This document shows, one piece after another, positions 8,553 to 15,859 of a DNA stretch of 43,295 bases. The translations under genes and the position numbers were made by a program. Under the pieces are notes generated by a model. That model was not told the origin of the DNA, ran no database searches, and worked only from the letters and a program-made list of their open reading frames with translations. Positions within the stretch are counted from its first letter, which is position 1. Each line of letters opens with the position of its first letter. The stretch is from contig CAILQW010000029.1 in NCBI GenBank assembly GCA_903836515.1, forward strand, positions 1 to 43,295, given 5' to 3'. This DNA comes from Candidatus Omnitrophota bacterium (GTDB taxonomy: Bacteria; Omnitrophota; Gorgyraeia; Zapsychrales; Fredricksoniimonadaceae).

Positions 8553-8993
8553 ATGAAAATCACGCATAAAGGCGATTACGCCCTGAAAGCAGTCCTGGAT
8601 CTGGCCATTCACTATGACGAAGGGGTCGTCACCATTCAAGCCATTGCCAAGCGAATTGATGCGCCCTCTAAATTTCTCGAACAGGTTTTGCTGGAATTGA
8701 AAAGAGGCGGTTTTATCGAAAGCCGCAGGGGCAAGATCGGCGGATACATGCTGTCCAAGCCCCCCCAAAGCATCACCCTTGGAGAAGTCATCCGTTTTGT
8801 CGACGGTCCGCTTGAACCCATTGCCTGCGTCAACAAAGGCTATTCCGATTGCAACGACCTGCATAAATGTGTCTTCCGCCCCGTCTGGCAAAAAGTATTC
8901 AAGGCAACCTCCGATATTGTGGACCACATCACATTCGAAGATCTGGCCAGACAGATTGAAGCCGTGGATCGCATGCCCACCTATTCCATTTGA
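8553..8993 (+). CDS. Rrf2-family Fe-S-type transcriptional regulator (copy 1)
   Basis: 146 residues, the usual Rrf2 length. An N-terminal winged helix (residues 1-60) with the wing at 'SRRGKIGGYML' is followed by three cysteines C92, C100 and C106 (CX7CX5C), placed like the IscR/NsrR cluster ligands, so it probably binds an Fe-S cluster. The start at 8553 is chosen because it begins with the family's MKITHKGDYALKAV and sits right after the promoter. It is about 85% identical by eye to the protein at 15183. It faces the HPr-metY operon tail to tail. A role sensing sulfur or Fe-S status for the island is inferred from the shared operator sites. Confidence 0.85.
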   Translation: MKITHKGDYALKAVLDLAIHYDEGVVTIQAIAKRIDAPSKFLEQVLLELKRGGFIESRRGKIGGYMLSKPPQSITLGEVIRFVDGPLEPIACVNKGYSDCNDLHKCVFRPVWQKVFKATSDIVDHITFEDLARQIEAVDRMPTYSI

Positions 8994-9006
8994 CCTGATC
9001 AGGTCC

Positions 9007-9270
9007 TCATATCCCTCCGCCATCCTCAAAGGTATGGGCTAACTCGCGCATCGCCTCTTTTTCATCCGGCCCATCAATGACCAGCGTCACTTCCGAATGC
9101 TGCGGCACCGCCAGCGCCAGGACATCCAGGATCGAACGCGTATCGGCCTTGGATGCATTATGCCAAAGCTGGATCTTGGAACTGAACTTTTTGGCAATGG
9201 TCACAATCCGCGCCGCTTCCCGCAAATGCAAGCCGTGAAGGGTCAGGATGCGTATCCTCTTGATTTCCAT
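9007..9270 (-). CDS. HPr-like protein with C-terminal DGGGI tail
   Basis: 87 residues with the HPr fold pattern. His15 and Arg17 of the active-site loop (HGLHLREA) and Ser46 (RSILDV) are in the canonical positions, so phosphorylation is plausible, but Pro18 is replaced by Glu. Instead of the usual FGE-type end it finishes EDGGGI. It lies 6 nt after MetY and is the last gene of operon I. No PTS enzyme is in the window. The GGG-Ile tail is shared with the two DUF2292 proteins and resembles the processed glycine tails of ThiS/HcyS-type sulfur carriers. It could be a phosphocarrier, a regulator, or a carrier for MetY; only the HPr family call is solid. Confidence 0.75.
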   Translation of the reverse strand: MEIKRIRILTLHGLHLREAARIVTIAKKFSSKIQLWHNASKADTRSILDVLALAVPQHSEVTLVIDGPDEKEAMRELAHTFEDGGGI

Positions 9271-9276
9271 TCCAGC

Positions 9277-10593
9277 TCACGCATCTTTCCCTGATGACTT
9301 CTCAAAAGCCTGTCCGATATCCCAAAGAAGATCATCGATGTTTTCTGTCCCGACGGAAAACCTGATCTGCTCAGGCTTCACCCCCGCCAGGCGCTGTTCG
9401 GCCTCGGTGAGCTGGCCGTGCGTGACCGTGGCCGGATGCACCACCAGCGACTTGGAATCGCCCACGTTGGCGAGAAATGAAAAGATCTTCAGGCTTTCGA
9501 TGAATTTTTTCGCGCGCGCCAGGCCTCCCTTGACGCCAAAAGCCAGGATCGCCCCTGGGCCTTTGGGAAGATACTTCTTGGCTAAAGCATGATAGGGACT
9601 GGTCTTCAAGCCCGGATAATTGACCCATTCAACCTCAGGATGTGCGGCCAGATATGCCGCGATACGCTGGGCGCTCGCCACCTGACGCTCCAGCCGGAAC
9701 GAAAGCGTTTCCAGTCCCTGGAGGAACAAGAACGCGTTAAAGGGGCTCATGCACGCGCCAAAATCGCGCAGGTAATGCAAGCGCACCTTGATGATGTAGG
9801 CGATATTCCCCGCCCCGGGATAATTGCCCCAACGATCCCAGTGCACAAACCCGCTGTACGCAGGATCGGGTGTCGTGAAATCCGGGAACTTGCCGCTCTT
9901 GGACCAGTCAAAATTCCCGCCGTCAACGATCAGCCCGCCGATGCTGGTTCCGTGGCCGCCGATATACTTCGTGGCCGAATGGACAATGATGTTGGCACCG
10001 TAATCGAAAGGCCGGAAAAGATAGGGCGTCCCGAACGTGTTATCCACGATCAACGGGATGCCGTTCTCCTGCGCAATGCGGGCTACTTTCTCGAAATCAA
10101 TGATGTTGATGTCCGGATTCCCGATGGTTTCGATGAAAATGGCGCGCGTCTTTTCATTGATTGCTTTTCTGAAATTCTCAGGATCGCTGGGGTCCACCAG
10201 CCGGGTTTTAACACCATGTTTGGGCAAGGTATTCACGAATAAATTGAAGCTCCCGCCATAAAGCGTTTTGGCCGCAACGATCTCGTCGCCAGTATGCGTG
10301 ATATTCAAAATCGAATACGCCGTGGCTGCAGACCCCGACGCCAGTGCCAGTGCCCCAGAACCGCCTTCCAGGGCTGCGATGCGGTTTTCCAGGACTTCGC
10401 AGGTCGGGTTGGTGATCCGGCTGTAATCGAAACCGAACTCCTCCACCGAGCTTATCAAACGTGCCTGTTCGAAATTCTTGAACACAAACGATGTTGTCTG
10501 GTAGATGGGAACCGCCCTGGCGCCCGTTGTCGGATCAGGCACCTGCCCCGCATGGACCTGCAATGTGTCAAAATGCAATTTTCTTTCGCTCAT
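9277..10593 (-). CDS. metY: O-acetylhomoserine aminocarboxypropyltransferase (homocysteine synthase)
   Basis: 438 residues, the long form (about 430) that separates MetY from 380-residue cystathionine enzymes. The PLP lysine is K209 in HSATKYIGGHGTS, with 'DNTFGTPY' upstream and 'VVHPATVTHGQL' downstream as the substrate-binding end. It makes homocysteine from O-acetylhomoserine and sulfide or a sulfur carrier, in the cytoplasm. It overlaps the AhpD-like gene by 4 nt and leads the HPr-like gene. A second MetY lies at 41414-42712. Confidence 0.9.
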   Translation of the reverse strand: MSERKLHFDTLQVHAGQVPDPTTGARAVPIYQTTSFVFKNFEQARLISSVEEFGFDYSRITNPTCEVLENRIAALEGGSGALALASGSAATAYSILNITHTGDEIVAAKTLYGGSFNLFVNTLPKHGVKTRLVDPSDPENFRKAINEKTRAIFIETIGNPDINIIDFEKVARIAQENGIPLIVDNTFGTPYLFRPFDYGANIIVHSATKYIGGHGTSIGGLIVDGGNFDWSKSGKFPDFTTPDPAYSGFVHWDRWGNYPGAGNIAYIIKVRLHYLRDFGACMSPFNAFLFLQGLETLSFRLERQVASAQRIAAYLAAHPEVEWVNYPGLKTSPYHALAKKYLPKGPGAILAFGVKGGLARAKKFIESLKIFSFLANVGDSKSLVVHPATVTHGQLTEAEQRLAGVKPEQIRFSVGTENIDDLLWDIGQAFEKSSGKDA

Positions 10594-11165
10594 ATTTTCT
10601 CCCCCTTGGTATAGTGCGATGAACCGGCAAAAGCGACCTCAGGCTGGATCTGATAGGCTTCCAGCGACGTATCAAGGTCCACCTGCAGGGCACTGTTAAA
10701 AACATTGTTAACGATCATGAGCGCGCCAAAGACCGTGAGCTCGACGATCTGCGCCGGCGTCAGAAATTCCTGCAATTTCTTGAAAAGCGTATCGGTGACA
10801 CGGTTAGGATCGGCGGCAAGCTGGCGTCCAAAGGCGATGACGGCCTGATCGCGCTCGTCCAGTTTCAGGGCACGCGGGTCCTCCCCCCCCTTGACGATCG
10901 CCCGGTTCATGAACGTCGCACAAAGCGTGCACGCGTTCTCCCGTGAAATGGCGTCGCAAAAAAGGATGGTACGCCGCTCACCCAGGACCGGTTTAACCTT
11001 GGCGTAGAGGGTATACCACTCCAGCACCGCCCGCAACGCTGCCGGCGAATGCAGCAGCGTGGCTTTCATGTTGGTGACGACCCCGTGTTCTTCGACGATC
11101 TTGTTATATTCCGCCCGGATCTCGGACGATGCGTCCTCGTAAGCAACTTGTGCAATGCGTGCCAT
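10590..11165 (-). CDS. Carboxymuconolactone decarboxylase / AhpD-like protein
   Basis: 191 residues, all-helical. The active-site motif is 'ENACTLCATF' with a CxxC, as in AhpD-type alkylhydroperoxidases. It is the third gene of operon I and overlaps metY by 4 nt (ATGA), so the two are coupled. A peroxidase or disulfide role protecting thiol metabolism would fit, but the family is functionally broad. The ribosome site AAAGGGGAT precedes ATG 11165. Confidence 0.75.
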   Translation of the reverse strand: MARIAQVAYEDASSEIRAEYNKIVEEHGVVTNMKATLLHSPAALRAVLEWYTLYAKVKPVLGERRTILFCDAISRENACTLCATFMNRAIVKGGEDPRALKLDERDQAVIAFGRQLAADPNRVTDTLFKKLQEFLTPAQIVELTVFGALMIVNNVFNSALQVDLDTSLEAYQIQPEVAFAGSSHYTKGEKI

Positions 11166-11208
11166 AAAATCCCCTTTCCCATACCGGCGCAGCCCCTAAG
11201 GCCCGCCC

Positions 11209-12579
11209 TTATTTCCCGGAACCCACCACCGCCGTCACCGCTTCGGTAACGATCCGGACCATACGATCGATTTCTTTTTCACTGATCACCAACGGCGGCG
11301 CCAGACAGATCACCTCATCCAGCACACGCGTATAAAGGCCGCGTGCGAACAACTCCTGGCGCAGGCGCTTGCCGATGGCACGTTCCGCGGGAAAACGCGC
11401 CTTGGTCTTTTTATCAGCGACCAGCTCGATCCCAACAAGCAGCCCCAAGCCGCGAACGTCTCCCACATGCGGATGCTCCTGCAAACCGCGCAGGCCTTTA
11501 AGCAGCCTGGCCCCCAGACGCGCCGATCTCTTGACGAGGCCTTCTTTCTGAATAATAGCCAAATTAGCCAATGCCACCGCACAGCCCACCGGATGCGCGG
11601 AAGCCGTATAACCATGCCACCAGCGTTTCCCGGATTCCACCGTGTCGAGCGTTTCCTTGATCGCTTTGGATACCCCGATTCCACCCAGCGGAAAATAGCC
11701 GCTGGTGATCCCTTTGGCAAATTGGACAATATCCGGCTGTACCCCCCAATGCTCCAGCGCGAACCAGCGGCCCGTACGGCCAAACCCGGTAATGACTTCA
11801 TCGCTGATCAAAAGGACATCATAACGATCACAAATTTCCCTGATGCGCGGAAAATAATCATCCGGCGGGACAAGGACGCCGCCGCCGCCGCCTTGCACCG
11901 GCTCGGCAATGAACGCCGCCACCGTTTCAGGTCCTTCGCGCAGGATAAGCTCCTCTAAGAGATCCGCTGCCGCCACGCCGGGAGAAACATCCTTCCTTGA
12001 CGTCGTGAAACGATACGGATTGGGCGAATCGATATGCAAAAACCCGGGCAGCCTCGGTCCAAACCCCTGGGAAAACTCATCCACGCCTGTCGCTGAAGCG
12101 GCTCCCACCGTGGAACCGTGATAACTCAATTGCCGCGCGATGATCTTGAGTTTTTGAGGACGGCCTTTGGCCCCCCAGTAAAACCGGGCGGTCCGTATGG
12201 AAGTATCCGTCGCATCCGACCCCCCAAGCGTGAAATAAAACGCTTCTATGTTGCCGTACACCAGCTTCTTCAACGTCCTGGCAAGTTCAATGGCCTGCAG
12301 ATTCGTTGACCCCGCATACGCTGTGGCAAACGCCAGTGTTTTCAGCTGGGCGGCGGCGGCCTTGACCAATTCCGGACGGCCATGGCCTGCATAGACATTC
12401 CACATGCCGCTCAGTCCGTCGAGATACGACTTTCCCTCTATATTCGTCAGCGTCACACCCTTGCCGGAAACCCAGATATGCGGATCCTGGTGTTCGCTGG
12501 GATGATGCTGAGGATGGATCAGGTGATGCCGATCACGCTGAACCAGCGCTGGTTTTCCATTGGCTGATCCACGAGTCAT
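11209..12579 (-). CDS. Class III PLP-dependent aminotransferase
   Basis: 456 residues from ATG 12579, chosen for its GGAAAGG site 6 nt upstream. Family marks: 'YLDGLSGMWNVYAGHG', 'GSDATDTSIRTARFYW', the cofactor aspartate in 'LISDEVITGFGRTG' and the PLP lysine in 'FAKGITSGYFPLGG'. This is the omega-amino acid or beta-alanine:pyruvate group; the substrate is not evident. The frame stays open 5' of this start through a 14-bp palindrome (12613-12626, GGGGACATGTCCCC), so a longer form from 12654 overlapping the permease is possible. Its position after a permease suggests it degrades or interconverts the imported amino acid. Confidence 0.8.
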   Translation of the reverse strand: MTRGSANGKPALVQRDRHHLIHPQHHPSEHQDPHIWVSGKGVTLTNIEGKSYLDGLSGMWNVYAGHGRPELVKAAAAQLKTLAFATAYAGSTNLQAIELARTLKKLVYGNIEAFYFTLGGSDATDTSIRTARFYWGAKGRPQKLKIIARQLSYHGSTVGAASATGVDEFSQGFGPRLPGFLHIDSPNPYRFTTSRKDVSPGVAAADLLEELILREGPETVAAFIAEPVQGGGGGVLVPPDDYFPRIREICDRYDVLLISDEVITGFGRTGRWFALEHWGVQPDIVQFAKGITSGYFPLGGIGVSKAIKETLDTVESGKRWWHGYTASAHPVGCAVALANLAIIQKEGLVKRSARLGARLLKGLRGLQEHPHVGDVRGLGLLVGIELVADKKTKARFPAERAIGKRLRQELFARGLYTRVLDEVICLAPPLVISEKEIDRMVRIVTEAVTAVVGSGK

Positions 12580-12646
12580 ATAAACCTTTCCGATTTCGGA
12601 TTTTGGGATTTCGGGGACATGTCCCCGCTCTAATGCCGATTCAAGG

Positions 12647-14089
12647 TTATCCATTAAACCGCGCATTAATAGCGAGAGAATCCTGGCGAATACCTTCGAC
12701 AACATGCGGCCTGAACGCATGAATGATCGTGATCCATGCAACTCCCGCCACCCAAAGGCCGAGGAAAATATACGGCAGCAGGTTGTACGGCGCCGGCGGT
12801 ACAGGATAAATATTCCCCAGGATCGCCAGGCCCAGCGCGATGACTGCTACGGCTGACGTGAGAATATGCTGGGCTTTCAACTCGCCACGGCGCTTGAGAT
12901 AAACCGGCGCCGCGATCGAAATGATGATGTAGGTCACAATAAAGCCGAGTGTGGCGATAGTGCCGACCCAGCCGTAAATATCAAAATCACCCACACCGCG
13001 CAGCGACAGGATCGCCGCAGGAACGAAGGCCAATACTGACGCGATCGTGACAGCGATATGCGGCGTTTCATTCTTGTGATGCGCGTCCCCGGCGGAAGCA
13101 TGGAATATGCCGTGACGGCCCATCAGGAAAAGTACACGTGCTCCTGCATTGATGCTCGCCAGAACACAGGCAAAGAAACTGATCACAGCACCAATATCAA
13201 TGAACAGCCCGATGGCCGAAAGTCCGGCCCGATCCGCCAGGACATTGAGCGGTGCGGTACTTTTATCCAGCGTTTCGGTGTGCCCCTGGAAACCAACCAC
13301 CTGGGCATACGAAGAAACCACGAACAAGGCCCCCACGATCAAGGCACTGCGAACAATGGCCCTGGGGATACTGTGCAACGGCTCCCTGGCTTCTGATCCG
13401 AGGGTGGCCGCGCTTTCAAAACCGACAAAACTGAAAATAGCCAGCACCAGACCGCCGCGCAAGGCGTCCAGGCTGGTTCCCTTCAGTGTCAGCTGATCCC
13501 AGTCCAGATTGAATCCATGGCGGTACAATGTCACCCCCACGAGCAGAAGAATTAAAGACACCGAAGCGAATTCAAGCCCCAGCGACAAACGCGCTGAAAG
13601 TTTGATGTCTTTATACGCCACATACCAGGCCGCCAGCACGCTCAGTCCGATCAACAGGACCGCCGGGATCTGAAAACCGAACACGCTCTTTAAAAACACG
13701 TTGGAATAATTGGAGAAACCGCTTGTTACCGCGGAAGCACAGCCGATATAGGCAATGAGAAGCGCCCAGCCTGTCACAGAACCCCAGAACGGCCCCAGCC
13801 CGGTAATAATATAAGAGTAGAAGGACCCGGGTGACGCGGAACGCCGGGCAAATTGATTGATACTGGAGGCCACCAGCAAAATGCTGACCGTGGCGATCAG
13901 GTATGCCAGCCATGTGCTCGCGCCAGACACCGCAAACACCAGGGGAATAACCACGGTTGGCGTCGCCGTGGGAGCAATATTGGCGATCGATTGTCCCAGC
14001 GTTTCCAGCGGGCTTAAGGTCGCGGACTTCAGCCCATAGGAATGTCCCCCGCGATTCACTTCTTGTTGCGATCTTGCTTTAGCACTCAT
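12647..14089 (-). CDS. APC-superfamily amino acid permease (copy 1)
   Basis: 480 residues with about twelve hydrophobic helices. The first helix region has 'GQSIANIAPTATPTVVIPL' and is followed by 'ARRSASPGSFYSY', typical of APC amino acid/cation symporters. The start at 14089 (MSAKARSQQ) is chosen from AGGAAAAAGAG and from alignment to the paralogue at 22080-23519, which is very similar over its length. It is the first gene of operon I, behind an operator-controlled promoter and a structured leader. The substrate may be a sulfur amino acid, from context only. Confidence 0.85.
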   Translation of the reverse strand: MSAKARSQQEVNRGGHSYGLKSATLSPLETLGQSIANIAPTATPTVVIPLVFAVSGASTWLAYLIATVSILLVASSINQFARRSASPGSFYSYIITGLGPFWGSVTGWALLIAYIGCASAVTSGFSNYSNVFLKSVFGFQIPAVLLIGLSVLAAWYVAYKDIKLSARLSLGLEFASVSLILLLVGVTLYRHGFNLDWDQLTLKGTSLDALRGGLVLAIFSFVGFESAATLGSEAREPLHSIPRAIVRSALIVGALFVVSSYAQVVGFQGHTETLDKSTAPLNVLADRAGLSAIGLFIDIGAVISFFACVLASINAGARVLFLMGRHGIFHASAGDAHHKNETPHIAVTIASVLAFVPAAILSLRGVGDFDIYGWVGTIATLGFIVTYIIISIAAPVYLKRRGELKAQHILTSAVAVIALGLAILGNIYPVPPAPYNLLPYIFLGLWVAGVAWITIIHAFRPHVVEGIRQDSLAINARFNG

Positions 14090-14122
14090 ACTCTTTTTCC
14101 TTTCCTCTTTGTGTGTGTAAAA

Positions 14123-14182
14123 TAAAAAAGCCCAAAACACACCCGGTCTTTCCGGGAATATCTTGGGCTTCCAGATATCTGG
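14123..14182 (-). terminator. Leader RNA of operon I: CCAG hairpin plus terminator
   Basis: Read on the minus strand, CCAGATATCTGG (14171-14182) is followed at once by a hairpin from AGCCCAAGATATTCCCGG to CCGGG..TTTTGGGCT (14130-14168) and a run of U (14123-14129). This sits about 40 nt before the permease start and 110 nt or more after the promoter, so it looks like an attenuator. The same arrangement precedes the permease at 23519, the DUF2292 gene at 31268 and (without the U-run) the giant protein at 20484. It does not show S-box or T-box landmarks. Confidence 0.65.
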
Positions 14183-14293
14183 TACGCCTGTCTATTCTGG
14201 ACGATCGAAACTCACTATAACCAAAAAACTTACCCTCTTACTACTCTCCAGGAACAATCTTTGTCTTAGCTTTCCTTGAGGAATCGCTAATCA

Positions 14294-14346
14294 CTACTAT
14301 TCCAGTAGGAATGGTAGAACTATAACACGCCGCAACAACTTGTCAA
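14294..14346 (-). promoter_or_regulatory. Operon I promoter and Rrf2-type operator
   Basis: Minus strand: TTGACA (plus 14341-14346), 16-bp spacer, TATAGT (plus 14319-14324), then directly a 24-bp palindrome CTACCATTCC-N4-GGAATAGTAG (plus 14294-14317). Spacing and operator position match those of three other operons here. A repressor bound there would block open complex formation. The span 14090-14417 otherwise holds the leader and a terminator, with no gene. Confidence 0.65.
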
Positions 14347-14362
14347 GAATTTTTTACATGTT

Positions 14363-14397
14363 AAAAAAGAGCCCGCCATTTTCAGACGGGCTCTTTT
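14363..14397. terminator. Bidirectional-looking intrinsic terminator
   Basis: An 11-bp stem AAAAGAGCCCG/CGGGCTCTTTT (14365-14375 and 14387-14397) with an 11-nt loop and T-runs on both sides. It lies 20 nt past the stop of the Met-rich gene and just upstream of the operon I -35, so it insulates the two transcripts. Confidence 0.8.
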
Positions 14398-14417
14398 ATC
14401 ATAAAATTAACACGCTA

Positions 14418-14888
14418 TTACTTCGACGAACCACAGCAAACAGGCGTATTGTTCATCATCATGCAGCAGGTGCAACCGGATTCCATCATGGTCATCATAC
14501 ATGTGCAGCAATCCTGGATCATCTTGGCGCACATCATGTCGCCGCTGGTGCACATCATGCACATTCCGTCCTTGGTCATTTCCATCTTGCACATACCCAT
14601 CATCATATTGCAGGTCATCATGGTCATGCCATTCATCATCATCTGAAAACTGACCATGCCGCCGTTCAGCATCGTGCCAAGATTCTGCATCATGGAGGCC
14701 GCCATCTCATCGGAAGCCATGCACATGATCTTCATGCCGTCCTTCATCTTTTCCATCTTGAACATGCAGCGCGGGATCATCATCATGTCCATCGTTCCCA
14801 TGGGCATCCCTGACGGCGCCATGCTGGGCATGCCCATCATGTTGCGCCCCATTGTCATCATCTGATTCATTTTCATTTCCGATTTCAT
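14418..14888 (-). CDS. Methionine- and cysteine-rich protein
   Basis: 156 residues from ATG 14888 (site GGAGAAGGAAG). By my count about 52 are Met and about 15 are Cys, so over 40% of residues carry sulfur. There are runs such as DMMMIP and NMMMGMCKMEM, and a Cys-rich end (DCCTCMM, GCTCCMMM, VCCG). It has no signal peptide; a longer N-terminal extension to 14957 lacks a ribosome site. It has its own promoter and terminator. Two readings: a soft-metal (copper/silver) buffer, or a sulfur amino acid reserve that suits the surrounding island. I know no named family for it. Confidence 0.75.
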   Translation of the reverse strand: MKSEMKMNQMMTMGRNMMGMPSMAPSGMPMGTMDMMMIPRCMFKMEKMKDGMKIMCMASDEMAASMMQNLGTMLNGGMVSFQMMMNGMTMMTCNMMMGMCKMEMTKDGMCMMCTSGDMMCAKMIQDCCTCMMTMMESGCTCCMMMNNTPVCCGSSK

Positions 14889-14985
14889 CTTCCTTCTCCT
14901 TTTATCTACCACTGGTATGGTAAGAATTTTTTTCGGTGATAAACATATAGCGTTCATGACTATTTTGTTTCACCGACATATTAGA

Positions 14986-15014
14986 ATATTAACGAACAAC
15001 AGCCATGATGTCAA
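14986..15014 (-). promoter_or_regulatory. Promoter of the Met-rich gene
   Basis: Minus strand: TTGACA (plus 15009-15014), 17-bp spacer, TAATAT (plus 14986-14991). The operator seen after the other -10 boxes of the island is not obvious here. The transcript would carry a leader of about 90 nt with an imperfect ACCATACCAGTGGTAG hairpin. Confidence 0.6.
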
Positions 15015-15121
15015 GGAATATTTGTCGTAAGTTGTTTATTTTCAATACTTTATATGCTATATCTCCACTAGGAGAAGTAGATTATTAATCGTTCTAAGAA
15101 AATAAATCCAGAAATCCTCAC

Positions 15122-15175
15122 TTGACAAATCCGATAAGAAAATATATACTATATTAAATCAATAGAGATTATAGT
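15122..15175 (+). promoter_or_regulatory. Promoter of the second Rrf2 gene with candidate operator
   Basis: TTGACA 15122-15127, 17-bp spacer, TATACT 15145-15150, then ATATTAAATCAATAGAGATT and ATAG (15151-15174). The downstream site is nearly the same as at 8521-8545. Its reverse complement (ATAATCTCTATTGATTTA) resembles the operator of the 43131 promoter (ATAATCTCGATAGAGTTA). Confidence 0.6.
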
Positions 15176-15182
15176 GTAACAT

Positions 15183-15623
15183 ATGAAAATAACACACAAA
15201 GGTGATTACGCGTTAAAAGCAGTTCTGGACATGTCCGTGCATTACGATGAAGGGTTGGCGACGATTCAGGAGATCGCCAAACGCATTGATGCCCCGGGCA
15301 AGTTCCTGGAACAGGTATTACTGGAATTAAAGAAAGGCGGCTTTATCGAAAGCCGTCGAGGAAAAATTGGAGGATACCAGTTATCCAGACCCCCTCAGCA
15401 GATCACGCTAGGTCAGGTCATTCGCTTCGTCGATGGGCCGCTCGAACCCATCGCCTGCATCAATGAAGGCTACTCCGACTGCGGCGATCTTCATCAATGC
15501 GCATTCCGCCCCATCTGGAGGGACGTGTTTCAGGCAACGTCAAACATTGTCGACAACATTACCTTTGCGGATCTGGCCAAGAAGATTGAAGCCGCATCTA
15601 AAGTGCCAACATATTCAATTTAA
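15183..15623 (+). CDS. Rrf2-family Fe-S-type transcriptional regulator (copy 2)
   Basis: 146 residues, with the same helix-turn-helix, wing ('SRRGKIGGYQLSRP') and C92/C100/C106 triad as the protein at 8553. It probably carries an Fe-S cluster and binds the palindromes downstream of the -10 boxes in this island. The two genes also share promoters, so each may regulate both. A small gene follows 11 nt downstream. The duplication may separate two operator classes: the ATTCC type (operons I, II) and the CTC-GATA-GAG type (operons IV, V). Confidence 0.85.
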   Translation: MKITHKGDYALKAVLDMSVHYDEGLATIQEIAKRIDAPGKFLEQVLLELKKGGFIESRRGKIGGYQLSRPPQQITLGQVIRFVDGPLEPIACINEGYSDCGDLHQCAFRPIWRDVFQATSNIVDNITFADLAKKIEAASKVPTYSI

Positions 15624-15634
15624 AGGTGAACCGC

Positions 15635-15859
15635 ATGTCGCGAATCGATAGATACTTCCACCAAAAATCTGACAACTTCACATCCGATCCCTCCTTGGAC
15701 TCCTTTGTGATCTGCCCAGCCGCCTTGTTCCCTAAAATGAGCCATGAGCAATTCGCGGCAACACAGCAAATCTACAAAGCGGCCTACGAAAAGGCCTGGG
15801 CAAAAGTCTATGGGAATGGATCAAATCCCGATGACTTCGACCTGGGCAGCGGCATTTAA
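15635..15859 (+). CDS. Small uncharacterised protein downstream of rrf2
   Basis: 74 residues from ATG 15635 (AAAGGTG upstream; an in-frame GTG at 15626 is a weaker choice). I do not recognise it. It is hydrophilic with one predicted helix ('SHEQFAATQQIYKAAYEKAW') and an acidic end 'PDDFDLGSGI'. It follows the second Rrf2 gene by 11 nt and is probably co-transcribed. Its TAA overlaps the TAA of the convergent giant gene. Confidence 0.5.
   Translation: MSRIDRYFHQKSDNFTSDPSLDSFVICPAALFPKMSHEQFAATQQIYKAAYEKAWAKVYGNGSNPDDFDLGSGI

Noticed and set aside
8993-9004. 12-bp palindrome ACCTGATCAGGT between rrf2 and the HPr-like gene
   Set aside because: Perfect but short, and it lies between convergent stops with no T-run. 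It may be chance or part of transcript ends.
14123-14346. Leader of operon I as a SAM-I (S-box) riboswitch or T-box
   Set aside because: No GGUGGAGGGA-type S-box core and no UGGNACC T-box sequence in any of the copies.
14340-14813. Plus-strand frame rich in histidine opposite the Met-rich gene
   Set aside because: It is the antisense of ATG-rich codons (CAT reads as His). The minus strand has the ribosome site, promoter and terminator.
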